Shown: positions 12,367 to 23,592, numbered from the stretch's first letter. The stretch is 64,000 nt of DNA from Haematobia irritans (GCF_050003625.1 NC_134397.1:98812162-98876161), one strand, 5' to 3'. Made by a program: numbers and translations. Notes: generated from the sequence alone by a model not told the origin.

Positions 12367-13024
12367 AAGTTCTTAGTTGTTTACTTTATTTGCAGTGTGT
12401 CTTCAAAGTTCAATAATTATTATTATTTTTGCGCGCATTGGTTAAAAGTGAAAATTTGCATATTTCCAGTGATAATTTTTTTAATTAAGACTTCTAAAAG
12501 TGAAAATTTTATAATGGAGCCGTCTACTTCAGGTAGTTGAGCATATGATAAATATTTGTTTGTTTAAATAAATGTTTTGGAAATATTGAAAAAAAAAAAA
12601 TATAAGGAAATTGCTCCAAAAATGAGGTATTTTTGATGTTTGTATTGGATTTCAACTGAATTATCGGTGAAACTTGGTAAAACTGCTTATATTTTCTTAA
12701 AATATGAAGTTTGAGCTTATAAATTCCAAAACATCTTTTTGCCCTTTTGTTGCATTTTTTGACTTATTAAAGAATTTGTAAAATAACTCCAGTCGCTAAA
12801 AATATATATGAAAAAATAAAACAAACAAAAAATCACTTTGACCTTATTAGCTTTTGTCTTTATATTCCGTTTAGTATTTGTTATTGTAGCTACTGAGTGT
12901 GCAGTTTATTAGCGATGGGTGCGTGAGTAATTTTAAATCACGCGCACTCACGAAAAAAATTAATTAATTAATTCCAAATTACTTACAAAGCTTCGTAAGC
13001 TAACTGAAGAATCTCAGGAAACCA
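12367..13024. other. AT-rich interior of the 5.5-kb element
   Basis: Nothing identifiable apart from a small inverted word pair around 12915-12950 (GTGCGTGAGT / CGCGCACTCACG) followed by TTAATTAATTAATT. Confidence 0.4.
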
Positions 13025-13165
13025 CCCAGCAAAAAAATTTGGAAGTTCTTCCAAAGGCACAACTTTAAAAGCACTTCCAGAAGATGCACTCCCAATGATG
13101 TTCTTTATTTTAACTACACAGGAAGTTCTTTTAATTAAATTTTTTATAACTTGGTTTTTTCATAC

Positions 13166-14737
13166 CCCGAGTAAAAATCGGTGGATCTGATCATATCTAA
13201 TAATATCAAAGTATATATAATTAGATCTGTTCAGATATGGTTGTGGATATAAATAGATCTACGGAGATATGTTATATATAGTGTTCTATATGATTAGATC
13301 TGATTCAATATCTCATTATATATATTGTTATAACTAATTGTATCAGTCATATCTGGTAAGATCTAATTGTATATCTTCATATATGACATCATATCTAATT
13401 ATATATACTATATATAGCTCCATATCTAATTATATGTATCGCATTAAGTCATGAACCATTACTGCTATACGGATAAAAAAAATATGTGTATGTTTGGGTG
13501 TAAAATTAATATGTTTGTTACGAGAATGTTAACGTGATATATATTGTTACAATTAAATATAATGTTTGGTCACACATCACAACTAGTGGTGAACATAATC
13601 AAACAATCTTTATATGTTGTGACAATTCGAAGAAACCTTTTTCAATATCATTTTAAAAATTCAAAATTTCTTACGTTCAGACACAACTGTCTGTTTGTTT
13701 TCAAAAATATCACCACATAACAATCACCATTAGCAACGGTTGTTGTTATTAAATTTAAAACAAAATGTTGGTATCAAATATTGGATAATGCGAGTTTGAT
13801 ATTTTTATGTTTTATTCATATAAAAATTTAATGTATTCTCATTTTTCGACGAAGATCAAGGAGTATGAGAAGTGATGAGGTAAGTTTATCGTTTGGGTCC
13901 TATTTTTATATATTTAATATTTTCCCTTTCTAGTTGGACAAAAAGATTAAGGAGACCGAGTGATGATTTGTAGCCACGTCATTTTCGAATTTGCGATAGA
14001 ATGTAGTATTATCCAAGTCAAAAAGATAAAATAATGATTTGGAGATGGTTTGCATCATGAAACGGATATATTATTCATGTATGGTATTAGGGACTTCGAA
14101 CAAACGATTCCTTATAGCGTTGGTTTGAATTATTGGGCACGAGAAGCAATTATTGGTAAGTATATGTATTATTTGTATTTATTTCAGTCTTCTGTATTTT
14201 TATGTTATATTTTTCAGAGTTTCATTCCGAGTAGCCAAAGAGAGGAACTGGGAGACTAATGTAAAAAAATGTGTGAAGAGAGCAATGCCACAATGCCTTG
14301 GACAATTTAAACGCCAGAAACGCCGCAGAAACGTAGTGGCTATGTATATATATTTTTAATTGAATTCTTATACTATTATTCCTAGGCGTAGATATAACGT
14401 AAATAGGTTTGAGCCAACTTGCTGTATTAAATACACTTTCATTATAAAACCTAAAATAAATCTTTTTATTAATTACTGTAATTTCACTAATATTGGAAAT
14501 TTATAGATAAAATTATATATAATTAGATATATTAACATCTAATTATATCAAATTAGATGTAATTAGATGTGGGCCAAATTTGAGATCTGGTCAGATCTAA
14601 TTCCTTTAGAATTAGATCTGATCAGATATTACCATTTTTCGGATCTGACCAGATCTGCCTACATATACTATCATATCTAATCAGATATGGCAGGAGATCT
14701 AATAATATCTGGCCAGATCCACCAATTTTTACACGGG
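13166..14737 (+). mobile_element. CCCGTGTAAAAATTGG family element, full copy with a spliced gene-like interior
   Basis: Left end CCCGAGTAAAAATCGGTGG, right end CCAATTTTTACACGGG, flanked by AC (13164-13165; 14738-14739). The unoccupied relative at 53140-53165 shows a single AC at this spot, confirming a 2-bp duplication. About 250-350 bases at each end are packed with AGATCT, AGATATG and ATATAATTAGAT words. The interior 13450-14390 has GT-AG introns (13880-13933 and 14156-14217) around short coding pieces, shared with 22775-27307. No known transposase recognised. Confidence 0.85.
13840..14340 (+). pseudogene. Gene-like insert with two GT-AG introns, unrecognised protein
   Basis: Two introns are marked by GTAAGTTT...CTTTCTAG (13880-13933) and GTAAGTATATG...TTTTTCAG (14156-14217). 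The same exon and intron limits recur at 26848-26902 and 27162-27240. The coding pieces here carry stops (after TKIKEYEK and elsewhere); the second copy has a 60-codon open exon rich in charged residues. The matching splice borders in two copies suggest a real ancestral gene of the element, perhaps its transposase or an accessory gene. I recognise no domain. Confidence 0.5.
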
Positions 14738-15161
14738 ACTTTTAATGGTTAATTTTAACTTTTTTTGTTTCAAATAGGTTAAAAACAAAGTAAGAATTCA
14801 TAAAATGGTAGAAATCATTTAAATTTTGTCGAAAAAAATCCGAATTCCAATCTGAAAAAATTGTGAATTTTTGGAAATATTTGTAGTCAAACGTTTCCGA
14901 CAAGCGTTAGAATCCATTAAAATTATAAAAATTATTTATTTGACAAAATATCACAGAATTTTTAAATTTACTTCCAAAACATTGAATTCGGATCACACCT
15001 AAAGAAGTGATGCAAATTCAGTGCAACGACTGTTGAAATGGAGGACTTCCGTCCTATGACAAGCCCATGTTAAATTCATCGCTTCTGCGTCAATTTTGCA
15101 CCACTTCCGGACCCAAAAAGAACATTTTCATTACTTTTTTGGCGACGCTTTTTTTGCTGGG

Positions 15162-15420
15162 CAGAAATAAGGACTTCAAAAGCTATAGGGTGCACTTTTC
15201 CCGTAAATTCAGTCGGGAAAATATAATAGAAGACGTCTTTAATAGATTTATTCTAAGTTCAGAGGAAGAGTTACAAAATGAAAATGCAGCAAATGCCTCA
15301 GACTGCATTGGAGTTACTTATTCTTACCCAAAATGAAAGTGATAATGGTGACGAAGATGATGAAGATAATGAAGATGAAGATTAGTTTGATGATTAAGAA
15401 GAAAATTATTATTATTAAGT
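15162..15420 (+). pseudogene. Acidic C-terminal coding remnant
   Basis: Reads FKSYRVHFSRKFSREN then FNRFILSSEEELQ, and after a one-base shift MPQTALELLILTQNESDN followed by a run of Asp and Glu and a stop near 15385. A frameshifted protein end with an acidic tail belonging to the 5.5-kb element or its target. Family not recognised. Confidence 0.35.
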
Positions 15421-16020
15421 AAATTCATTTTATAATGGTTGTGAAGTAAATGATGATTATGAATACTTTTAAAATTAATGAAATGAAGTAAATAAAAAAA
15501 CCGTACAATTATATTTTTTTAAATTATTTTTTCCTTTAATGATTGTTTGTTTTATTTTTATACTATGTTTTTTTATGAATATTGATCAATAAGATATAAT
15601 AATATTTTCTAATGTAATTTTTTTAAATATGTGGAATTACGGAATTTGAAGAAACAACATCGGATTTTAATTTAAAATTTTGGGTATATAAATACAGATT
15701 AAACATGTATTAATATTTATTTTTTAAGATTTTTTTTTCTAAAAGCACATTAAGTATGCTCTAATTTTCAATTGCAATTCCTAATTTATCGTTTTTCTTT
15801 GAAAAGTTACAGCGAAAATTGTGATATAAGACCACTTTTTCCAAAATACAAAAAAGGCCATAAAAGATTAAAACAACAATTTTTAATTTTTTTTTGTTTC
15901 TAGTGATGCCTTTTTATGTATTTATGAATATCCATCAATAAAAAATAACAATATTTTAAAATTACGGCTTTCCTGAATTAATCGCCACTTTGCCTACCGC
16001 CCAACCCACTGTGCGACGTA
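15421..16020. other. AT-rich stretch, no gene seen
   Basis: Runs of A and T, one AATAAA at about 15491 that could serve the preceding remnant, no other signal. Confidence 0.4.
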
Positions 16021-16167
16021 CTTAACAGGCTAACTCACAAAGAAAAAAAAAGATTTTGAATCTTCCTCATTTATATGCGATTTGTTTAGGCATCCTGCTC
16101 TTCTGTAATACAAACATCTATTCATTTCAAAGTTTCGAAAATATTTCAAAGTTTTACATGATTTTAC

Positions 16168-16291
16168 CTTCTGTTGCTGGGAAGAAATCCTCGAAATCCC
16201 CGTTTTCGAAGTAAACACATTTTCCTCTAGGCCACATATTTTTGACAGTCGGCTTATATCCATTAATAGGGCAATTTGACGTGTACACGAA
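16168..16291 (-). pseudogene. Exon-like coding segment, unrecognised
   Basis: On the minus strand a TTTTTGCAATTAG acceptor precedes 124 bases open in one frame that read FVYTSNCPINGYKPT and then MWPRGKCVYFENGDFEDFF, ending at a GTAAAATC donor. Aromatic- and cysteine-rich composition is unlike translated AT-rich DNA. It is probably an exon of the element's gene or a captured host exon; no partner exons were identified with confidence. Confidence 0.4.
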
Positions 16292-16550
16292 CTAATTGCA
16301 AAAACAAAATAGAAAGAATGTAATTGCATATATATTCCAAAGCTTATTCGCAAGTTTTTAAACGACCCAATTCAGGATGTGTGTAAGTTTATACAACGAA
16401 AGAAATCATTTACATATTTTACTAAAGTTTTCAGCGAATTTTAAAAATTTTACGAACGTAGAAATATGTACTAAATATATTAAATTAACTTTCCATAGTA
16501 AAAAGTTTGTGCTGTGATACTTTCGTCGTGATCCCGACTAATAGTCGAAG

Positions 16551-16568
16551 TCACGAGAATTCTCGTGA
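16551..16568. repeat. Perfect 18-bp palindrome
   Basis: TCACGAGAATTCTCGTGA reads the same on both strands. It lies in the interior of the 5.5-kb element, about 650 bases from its right end. Confidence 0.9.
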
Positions 16569-17217
16569 GTCTAAAAATGGTTGTGAACCGTTAATCGTCT
16601 TTAAAAGTTCTTTTTGCGTGAAGGTACATGAGTATTTCGTGAACGTGCTTGAGAGAGAGAAAGAATTCTACCAACACGTCACAGGTTAGACTCACAATAA
16701 AAATGTTAATTTTTACGAAGAGAATTCTTTCAGTGTAGTTTCCAAAAAATGCGCTTGACCAAAAAAACTGGTATTTAGATAAAGGTACTTACCTGCGATA
16801 AAAATACAATATGGTGCGCCAAAAATGTTGTAAATGTTAACATTTCGAATCGCGGTACCGATACCACGGTTTATTTGCGGGTAAATTCGACCATTTTCTT
16901 AAGAAGATTCTTAATAATAACAATAAATGACATTTTATTGTTTGTATTAATTTATTTTTCGTTACGTAGCAACGTCATAAACAGTTTTATTAGGCAATTA
17001 CGCATTATACTTAAATCAATAACTTTTATACTTGATCCAATTGAACATAGTAATTGATGTGTTGTGAATTCAATTACCAGTGAATTTTGATATTTTTGCC
17101 AGTTTTTCATTCAACCAATTATTTTCATGTTCGACTTAATAAATATCGTATTTGATATAATTTTTTCATTCAATTATGCCAATAATTGATTTTTATTTTG
17201 CTTCAGTTTTTTCTGTG

Positions 17218-17379
17218 TACATGGAGAGAATAAGAAAATTCGAACGAAAGTGTTTTCGTAGTTGTATGCAATTGTTTAGAACACCGGATAGCAATTATAC
17301 TAAGTATGTATCTAATGAAGTTTTGTATAATTCTGCAGAAATCAACAGAATAGACAATTTTATGATAAAATTAATAACC
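17218..17379 (+). pseudogene. I-superfamily LINE ORF2, fragment 2 of 3
   Basis: Continues the frame broken at 11731: MERIRKFERKCFRSCMQLF then INRIDNFMIKLI, a segment found after RT in I-like LINEs. It ends where the CCCGTG element nest starts and resumes at 42286. Confidence 0.75.
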
Positions 17380-17381
17380 CG

Positions 17382-18843
17382 CCCGTGTAAAAATTGGAGG
17401 ATCCAATCCTATCTAATAATATCAAATTGGGTCTAATTGGATCTGTTCAGATATTGGTTCAGACATAATTAGATATGCACAGATATGCTATATATGGTGC
17501 TAGATCTGGTTAGATATAATTGCAGATCTCATCTTATATAGTATAATATCTAATTATATCTGGCATATCTAATAATATATGCTTGGATAGGACCATATAT
17601 ACGGTCCAAAATATAAAAAAATCATGAACAAGTTAAAAAGATTTTTGAAATACACGTCTAAACCTCAATGCCATTATGTCAAATGTCAACGCCGTCAGGG
17701 GCATCACTTCTAAACAAATTTAACGCCAGACTAGCTGAGAAAATTAAGAAATTTAATATAATTGTTTTAAATGTGTTCCTTTGATAAAGGTTATATCGTT
17801 TCCTTTATTGTGGAGATTATGTAGGTAAGTAGATTGTATTTGTTATTTCCTTAGTAGTCATTTTCATATTGTTTTACTATTTTCTAGATTTGGAAAAAAA
17901 GGAAACCTCAATGTACTGGTTAACATGCCCGCCTTGCATTCAAAAGGTCACGGGTTCAATCCCAGTTCCGACCAACACCAAAAATTATTTCGGCGGTAGA
18001 TTATCTCCTCGCAGTAATGTTGGTGACATTTCTGCTTCAAAGATTCTCTAAGTTGTTTCAGCGCAACGTGAAATGCCGATAGGACTCGATTATAGCAAGG
18101 AGGTCCCATGTTATTGAGTAATTATTGAATCGAGCAGCAGTCAGTGATAAGTGAGATGTTGATCACTGTGAAGTCATGATGGTCTGAATAGTATGTATGA
18201 GCCTAAAATAACAGCCTATCGCTATACCTAACCTAATCCCGAATACACTTTAAATGTGAGTATTAAAAGCAACATAAAATTATATCGCAATTTTTATTGC
18301 AACTTAAAGAAGAATGATCCAAAACAATACTAATACTTGCTTACATAGTTCAATATATTCCCATATTTGTTTAATAATTGTTTTTTTACTTAATTTCATT
18401 GCAGATTGCCTTAACGCTGTAATACTTTAGTCGCGTGTCTAAGTCCAAAGCAGAAGAAACAAACGAAAAAACCCCTGGACAACACTCTAACTCAACTGTC
18501 AATACTCTTAAATAGCTTTGATGGATCAATTTAAATTAAACATATTTATTATGCACATACTTTTTGTCTGTATTATTAAATAAAACAATTGATCTCATTT
18601 TATATACAAATTATGGGCTTTTATATGTTGAAAGATCTCGAAAGATACAATTGTATCAAATAATATACAATTATATCAAATTAGATCTGATTAGATGTGT
18701 CTCATTTTTGAGATCTGATCAGATCCAATTTCATAGTATTTAGATCTGACCAGATATAACCATTTTTCGGATCTGCTCAGATCTGACCATATCTTGGCTC
18801 AGATCTAACCATATCAAATCAGATCCCCCAATTTTTACACGGG
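17382..18843 (+). mobile_element. CCCGTG family element (short form) carrying a SINE
   Basis: Ends CCCGTGTAAAAATTGGAGG and CCCCCAATTTTTACACGGG, flanked by CG (17380-17381; 18844-18845). Those CG pairs fall inside a second CCCGTG terminus: CC-CG upstream and CG-TGTAAAAATTGGG downstream. The element therefore sits inside the terminal repeat of a relative. Its interior holds a tRNA-derived SINE at the same place as in 31514-33047 and 38610-39710. No coding capacity. Confidence 0.85.
17895..18238 (+). repeat. tRNA-derived SINE with LINE-like 3' tail
   Basis: The head has A-box-like sequence (TACTGGTTAACATGCCC, about 17912) and a B box GGTTCAATCCC (17953), the RNA polymerase III promoter pair of tRNA-derived SINEs. 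The tail reads GTCTGAATAG...GAGCCTAAAATAA...CCTAACCTAAT and resembles the 3' end of the LINE at 18901-22762. Copies of the same master insertion are at 32090 and 38756. Confidence 0.8.
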
Positions 18844-18903
18844 CGTGTAAAAATTGGGAGATCTAATCATGTCTAATAATATCAAAGTATATATAATTAT
18901 CAT

Positions 18904-19080
18904 ATGCGGGAAGTTTCTACAGGCTCAAGCCTCACCAAAACTGAACCGCGGATTGTTGCGAGAGTCACCGAGATCTGTGAAGAGGAAGCCCTTGATGACT
19001 CAATTGAAGCGGCTGATGTGACGGTGGTTGAAAATTTGGATGGTTCTACGGTTCCTCCAGATAAATCTTCACCATTGTAA
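18904..19080 (+). pseudogene. LINE ORF1, C-terminal remnant
   Basis: Open from the 5' truncation point: MREVSTGSSLTK, an acidic stretch EICEEEALDDSIEAADV, and a stop TAA at 19078. It overlaps the ORF2 start by 53 bases in another frame, the usual ORF1/ORF2 arrangement in I-like LINEs. The knuckle domain of ORF1 is lost to truncation. Confidence 0.65.
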
Positions 19081-22000
19081 GGCCGCTTGTGCTGCCTTAA
19101 AAGTTCTCCTGATGAAAGGAGACATAGATATAGTTCTTATTCAAGAACCACACATATATAAGAACAAGATCTGTGAATTAAGCACTCCGGGTTTCAAACT
19201 TTTGCATAATACCGGTACCGATATAAATCGAGCATGTATAATTGCTAAAAACGAACTAAACTTGTTTCTGCTTCCTTCATTGAGCAATGCAGACACTGTC
19301 GTAGCCAGTCTAGAGATATCCACATGCAAATATTGGGTATCTTCGGTCTACATGGGACATGATAGGGAGATGCCACCCTGTGCCGTTAAGACCTTAGTTG
19401 AGGAGTCACTAAAAACAAAGACAAAACTCATTATGGGATGCGATGCAAATGCACATCATAGTATTTGGGGAAGTAGTGATACTAATGCAAGGGGAGAGTC
19501 GCTAATAGAGTTTATTTTGCGTACTAACCTGGTAGTTTGCAATAAGGGAGATGCACCAACCTTCGTCACCAGGAACAGACAAGAGGTTTTGGACGTAACG
19601 TTGACCTCTCCGGAACTGAATGATAAGATATCTGAGTGGCAAGTTTTGAGGGAACATAGCTTCTCAGATCATCGCTACATCAGTTTCAGATTGGCTGTTC
19701 GTACTTCAAAGACCATATTTCCGCCAAATGTTAGGAAAGCTGATTGGAATAGGTATAGGGAATCGTTCAATTCGATGATACCGGAAATGCCGGAGACAAA
19801 TATGAGCACTGTGCAAGATATCGAACACGCAGTGGAGCGGATTACTAAGGCCTTCAACATTTCACTGAAAGCTGCTTGCCCTAGAGGAAAGCCAAGGGGA
19901 AAAAATCGGCCGCCATGGTGGACTACGGAGTTAAGTAATATGAGGAAATCATGCAGGAAGCTCTTTAACAAAGCAAAGTCCACAAGAGCTCCGGAGGATT
20001 GGGACACTTACAAGATGAATCTGAGAGAATATAAACGAGAACTGAGAAGGTCTCAACAAAACTCTTGGGATGATTACTGTAGCAGTATTGAGAATACGTC
20101 AGAGGCTTCCAGACTACGGAAGGTACTAGCATCCACTAACACCGCTCCAGGTTTCATTAAAACATCGGAGGGAAATTGGACAACGTCCAGTGAGGAGACG
20201 TTGGAGGTACTTTTGGACACACACTTCCCTGGAAATCAGACGGTTGAACCATGTTCCGGCGGTGTAACAGGGGCTCAGCGATCATTTCCTATCGAGGAAA
20301 TTGTGTCGGAATCTAGAATAAAATGGGCTTTAAATAGCTTTGGACCATTCAAATCCCCCGGACCTGATGGAATTACTCCGGCGGAGTTACAGGCAGTGGC
20401 TGGAAGAATTATCCCCTGGTTGACGGTGATATATAAACAATGTGTAAACTTAGCATATATTCCAGAAAAGTGAAGGGAAACAAACGTCGTCTTCATACCT
20501 AAAGCAGGAAAAGCCTCTCACTCGAGTGCGAAGGATTTCCGACCAATCAGCTTATCCTCATTCCTACTTAAGACCCTGGAGAGGATGATAGACATGTATC
20601 TTAGAACTACCGTGGATTCAGGTTTGCTCTCGAAACGACAGCATGCATACTCGAAGGGCAGGTCTACTGAGACCGCATTACATGAACTAGTCAGCTTTAT
20701 TGAAAGCTCACTATCTATCAAAGAATACACAATCGTGGCATTTCTAGACATCGAAGGGGCGTTCAATAACGTCCATCCGAGCTCGATATTAAATGGACTG
20801 ACAACTCTGAATGTTGATCCAGGTATTCTTAGGCTGTTAGACGAACTTCTAATGAAGAGACGTATTTCAGCCACACTAGGGCAAGCAAACATACAAAGGT
20901 ATGTGAACAGAGGCACTCCCCAAGGAGGAGTTCTATCACCTCTTCTTTGGAATGTTGCTATAAACAACCTTCTGGTTTCTCTAGAAAAAGAAAGGATAAA
21001 AGTGGTGGCATACGCAGATGATGTGGCGCTAGCAGTCAGGGGAAAATTCCCATCCACAATCAGAGATATTATACAGAGAGCTCTCCGGATGACTGAGAAA
21101 TGGGCGAAAGATAATGGTCTTGGTGTAAATCCAGCAAAGACAGAAATAGTCATGTACTGCAAAGATCGCAAAACTCCCACGGTTAGGCCCATTTCCTTAG
21201 GGGGTACTGAAATTCCCTTTGGTGAGTGTGCAAAATACCTTGGCGTTATTTTGGACAGGAAGCTGAATTTTAGGCTTAATATTGAAGAGAGGGCGAGAAA
21301 AGCCACGGTAGCTTTGTACTCGTGCAAAAAGGAAATAGGGAAAAAGTGGGGACTAAGACCAAAAATTGTGCATTGGCTATACACGGCAGTGGTTAGACCT
21401 ATAATGCTATATGGTGTTGTAGTCTGGTGGCCGGCACTTCAGAAACCGACTTGTTTAGATAAAGTTCAGCGTATGGCGAGCTTATGTATCTCAGGCGCAT
21501 TTAGTAAGACAGGAACAGACTCCCTTAATGTCATGCTACATCTATTGCCTTTAGACATTTTGGCCAAACAGTCAGCTGCAACAACGGCTGTGCGGTTGCG
21601 CGAGCTATCGCTGTGGTCGGAAAAAATGTACGGTCATAGTTCGGTCCTCAAAGTAATGCCAGATGTGCCTAACGTAGTGGATTACACCCTGGCAAAACCA
21701 CTTTTCGACAAAAAGTTTGAAACTCTAATTCCCAACAGTGAGGCGTGGTGTACACAGACCCCGGGGAATAAAAGATATATAGATTTCTATACTGATGGCT
21801 CCAAATTGAATGGACAAGTGGGGTTCGGAGTATATTCTAAAGATCTGGAAATTCGAATAGCGAAAAGATTACCTAATCACTGTAGAGTTTTTCAGGCTGA
21901 AATATTGGCAATAAGAGAGGTGGTGAATTGGCTGAGAAGTAATGTTCCAACAAATATTGGCATTAATATATACTCAGACAGTCAACCTGCAATAAAATCC

Positions 22001-22627
22001 TTGGACTCTGTGTTCCTTAACTCAAAAACGGCCATAGACTGCCGCAAATCTCTCAACGAGATGGCTGAGCAGTACAATATTCACCTAATATGGGTACCTG
22101 GTCATAGGAACATACCGGGGAACTGTGAAGCAGATGTGTTAGCAAGGCTAGGAACTACCTTACATATTCCAGGGGAACTAGAATCTGTTGGTATGCTTCT
22201 GGCCACCTGCAAGCTCTTACTGCGTGAGAAGGCTGTTATGATGGCCAATATTCGATGGGAAAATTGCAAGGGTTGTAACGACACCAAGCAAATATGGCCC
22301 CATTTAAACTTAAACCGCACACTAGATATGCTAGTGTTCTCAAGGCGTCAGATAGCACTCCTAATATCTGCTATAACGGGTCGCTGCCTGATAGGCGAAT
22401 TTGCAAAAACTATAGGTGCGAAGTATAATGACTATTGTATAAGCTGTCATGACGTGGAGGAAAAGGAATCAATTAAACACCTCTTGTGTGAGTGTCCTGC
22501 TTTTTGTATAAGGCGTAAGCGAATTTTAGGAGCATATAGCTTTAGATTACTGGCTGACCTTGAAAACGTTAACTTAAGCAGTTTGTTAATGTTTTTGGAG
22601 CAATCTGGTTGGTTCCACAAAAGTTAA
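19028..22627 (+). pseudogene. LINE ORF2: endonuclease, reverse transcriptase, RNase H
   Basis: About 1,200 codons in one frame, broken by a single TGA at 20471 where Trp (PEKW) is expected. The apurinic-type endonuclease spans 19045-19700 (QINLHHCKAA, IQEPHIY, CDANAHH, SDHRYISF). RT: GPDGITPAEL, DFRPISL, AFLDIEGAFNNV, GTPQGGVLSPLLWN and the catalytic YADDVAL at about 21010. RNase H from about 21775: DFYTDGSK, AEILAI, YSDSQPAI, WVPGHRNIPGN. A C-terminal CISCHDVEEKESIKHLLCEC zinc motif near 22435. The product nicks target DNA and primes cDNA synthesis. The starting ATG is uncertain; codons before QINLHH are open. Confidence 0.9.
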
Positions 22628-22762
22628 TAATAGAGAAGGTTCAGTGGTTAAGACTAGAAGTGCCCATATGTAATAGGTACTTTTAGTTAAATGTGGTATC
22701 ACAAAGGACTGAATAGTCTAAGTGAGCCTGAAATTTAATCGGGATGCCACTTTAACCTAACC

Positions 22763-23226
22763 ATATATAATTATATCTGCTCAGATATGGTTGTAGATAT
22801 AAATAGATCTACGGAGATATGTTATGTATAGTGCTATATATGATTAGATCTGATTCAAGATCTCATTATATGTGTTGTTATATCTATTTATATCAGTCAT
22901 ATCTGGTAAGATCTAATTATATATCTTCATATATGACATCATATCTAATTATATATACTATATATAGCTCCATATCTAATTATATATATCGCATTAAAGT
23001 ATGAACCAGCTGTGTAATGTGTTTGAGAATACTAACGTGATATACTTGGTTACAATCACGTATGTTTGGTCGCACATCAAAACAAGTGGTGAACATAACC
23101 AAACAATCTTTATATGTTGTGACAGTTTGAAGAAACCCTTTTAAATATCATTTTGAAGTGTTTTCATAAAATGCTTAACTTTCAGACACAACTGTCTTTT
23201 TGTTTTCAAAAATGTCACCCCATAAC
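22763..23226 (+). repeat. CCCGTG family element (long form), second segment
   Basis: Continues the element begun at 17378-17381 and 18846-18900. AGATATG/AGATCT subterminal words run to about 23000, followed by the interior that matches 13450-13730 (AACGTGATATA, GTGGTGAACATAA, CAGACACAACTGTC). Interrupted at 23227 by the AAACATAT element. Confidence 0.8.
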
Positions 23227-23519
23227 TACACCCTCAGAAAAAATCGCTTCTCTAACATATGTTCCAAACATATTTTGCAGGAAGCACATATATTAGTGGA
23301 TACTGCCGAAACATTAATATGTTTGTTTTATGTGAACATATAAGTTGTGAAGCATTTTGAGCCCAAAAATATTATATGCTTGGAAGAATTTTCCCCAAAG
23401 AAGATTGTGCTCATTCCCTCACATAATTTTCACTTCCACGAATTTTTTTAGTTCTTGGCACCTTTTTCTGTAATACAAATAATGTTGAAGAAATTATTCA
23501 ATTTTATAATTTTACCTTT

Positions 23520-23592
23520 CGCCTGGACTGAGAATCGAACCGGGAACCATGCAATTTGTAAGCCAACACACTACCACTGGGCTACGTAGCTG
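23520..23592 (-). repeat. tRNA-like SINE head, minus strand
   Basis: On the minus strand: TAGCCCAGTGGTAGTGTG (A-box-like) and GGTTCGATTCTC (B box), about 40 bases apart, with tRNA-like spacing. The predicted arms do not close well and there is no clear anticodon stem, so I call it a SINE promoter region rather than a tRNA gene. Confidence 0.55.

Larger units (their letters stand above)
13025..15161 (-). mobile_element. CCCAGCAAAAAAA MITE, split by a CCCGTG element
   Basis: Termini CCCAGCAAAAAAA and TTTTTTTGCTGGG are inverted and flanked by CA on both sides (13023-13024; 15162-15163). Without the 13166-14737 insert it is about 0.56 kb and matches 52731-53261 in reverse orientation over its whole length. 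Family unknown; 2-bp target duplications are seen (CA here, TG at the other site). Confidence 0.85.
11732..17217. mobile_element. 5.5-kb TA-flanked DNA element with CACAGAAAAA termini, itself carrying nested inserts
   Basis: Left end CACAGAAAAATGTGAATAAT after TA (11730-11731), right end CAGTTTTTTCTGTG before TA (17218-17219). Taking out this segment with one TA joins the LINE frame exactly (SPSY then MERIRKF), direct support for the boundaries. Both subterminal regions are rich in AATTCAATTA and GTAATTGAA words. It contains a CCCAGC MITE (13025-15161) that in turn holds a CCCGTG element (13166-14737). About 1.8 kb of its own interior is unassigned, with a few exon-like pieces. No transposase recognised. 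Confidence 0.85.
18901..22762 (+). mobile_element. I-superfamily (LOA-like) LINE, 5'-truncated, 12-bp target duplication
   Basis: Flanked by ATATATAATTAT at 18889-18900 and 22763-22774. Contains the end of ORF1, overlapping ORF2 with endonuclease, RT and RNase H, and a short 3' UTR ending in TTTAACCTAACC without a poly-A tail. The RNase H after RT and the CCTAACC end put it in the I/LOA group rather than jockey. Inserted in the left subterminal region of a CCCGTG element. Only one stop breaks ORF2, so it is young. Confidence 0.9.

Noticed and set aside
17869..18051. Recurrent 60-codon frame seen in three copies (also 32055 and 38718)
   Set aside because: It coincides with the tRNA-like head of the SINE, so recurrence reflects the repeat and not a protein.
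20518..21384. 288-codon minus-strand frame inside LINE ORF2
   Set aside because: It is antisense to conserved RT motifs that are clearly coding on the plus strand.
23520..23592. A functional tRNA gene
   Set aside because: A and B boxes are present but the arms do not pair well and no anticodon loop is convincing; SINE head is the better reading.
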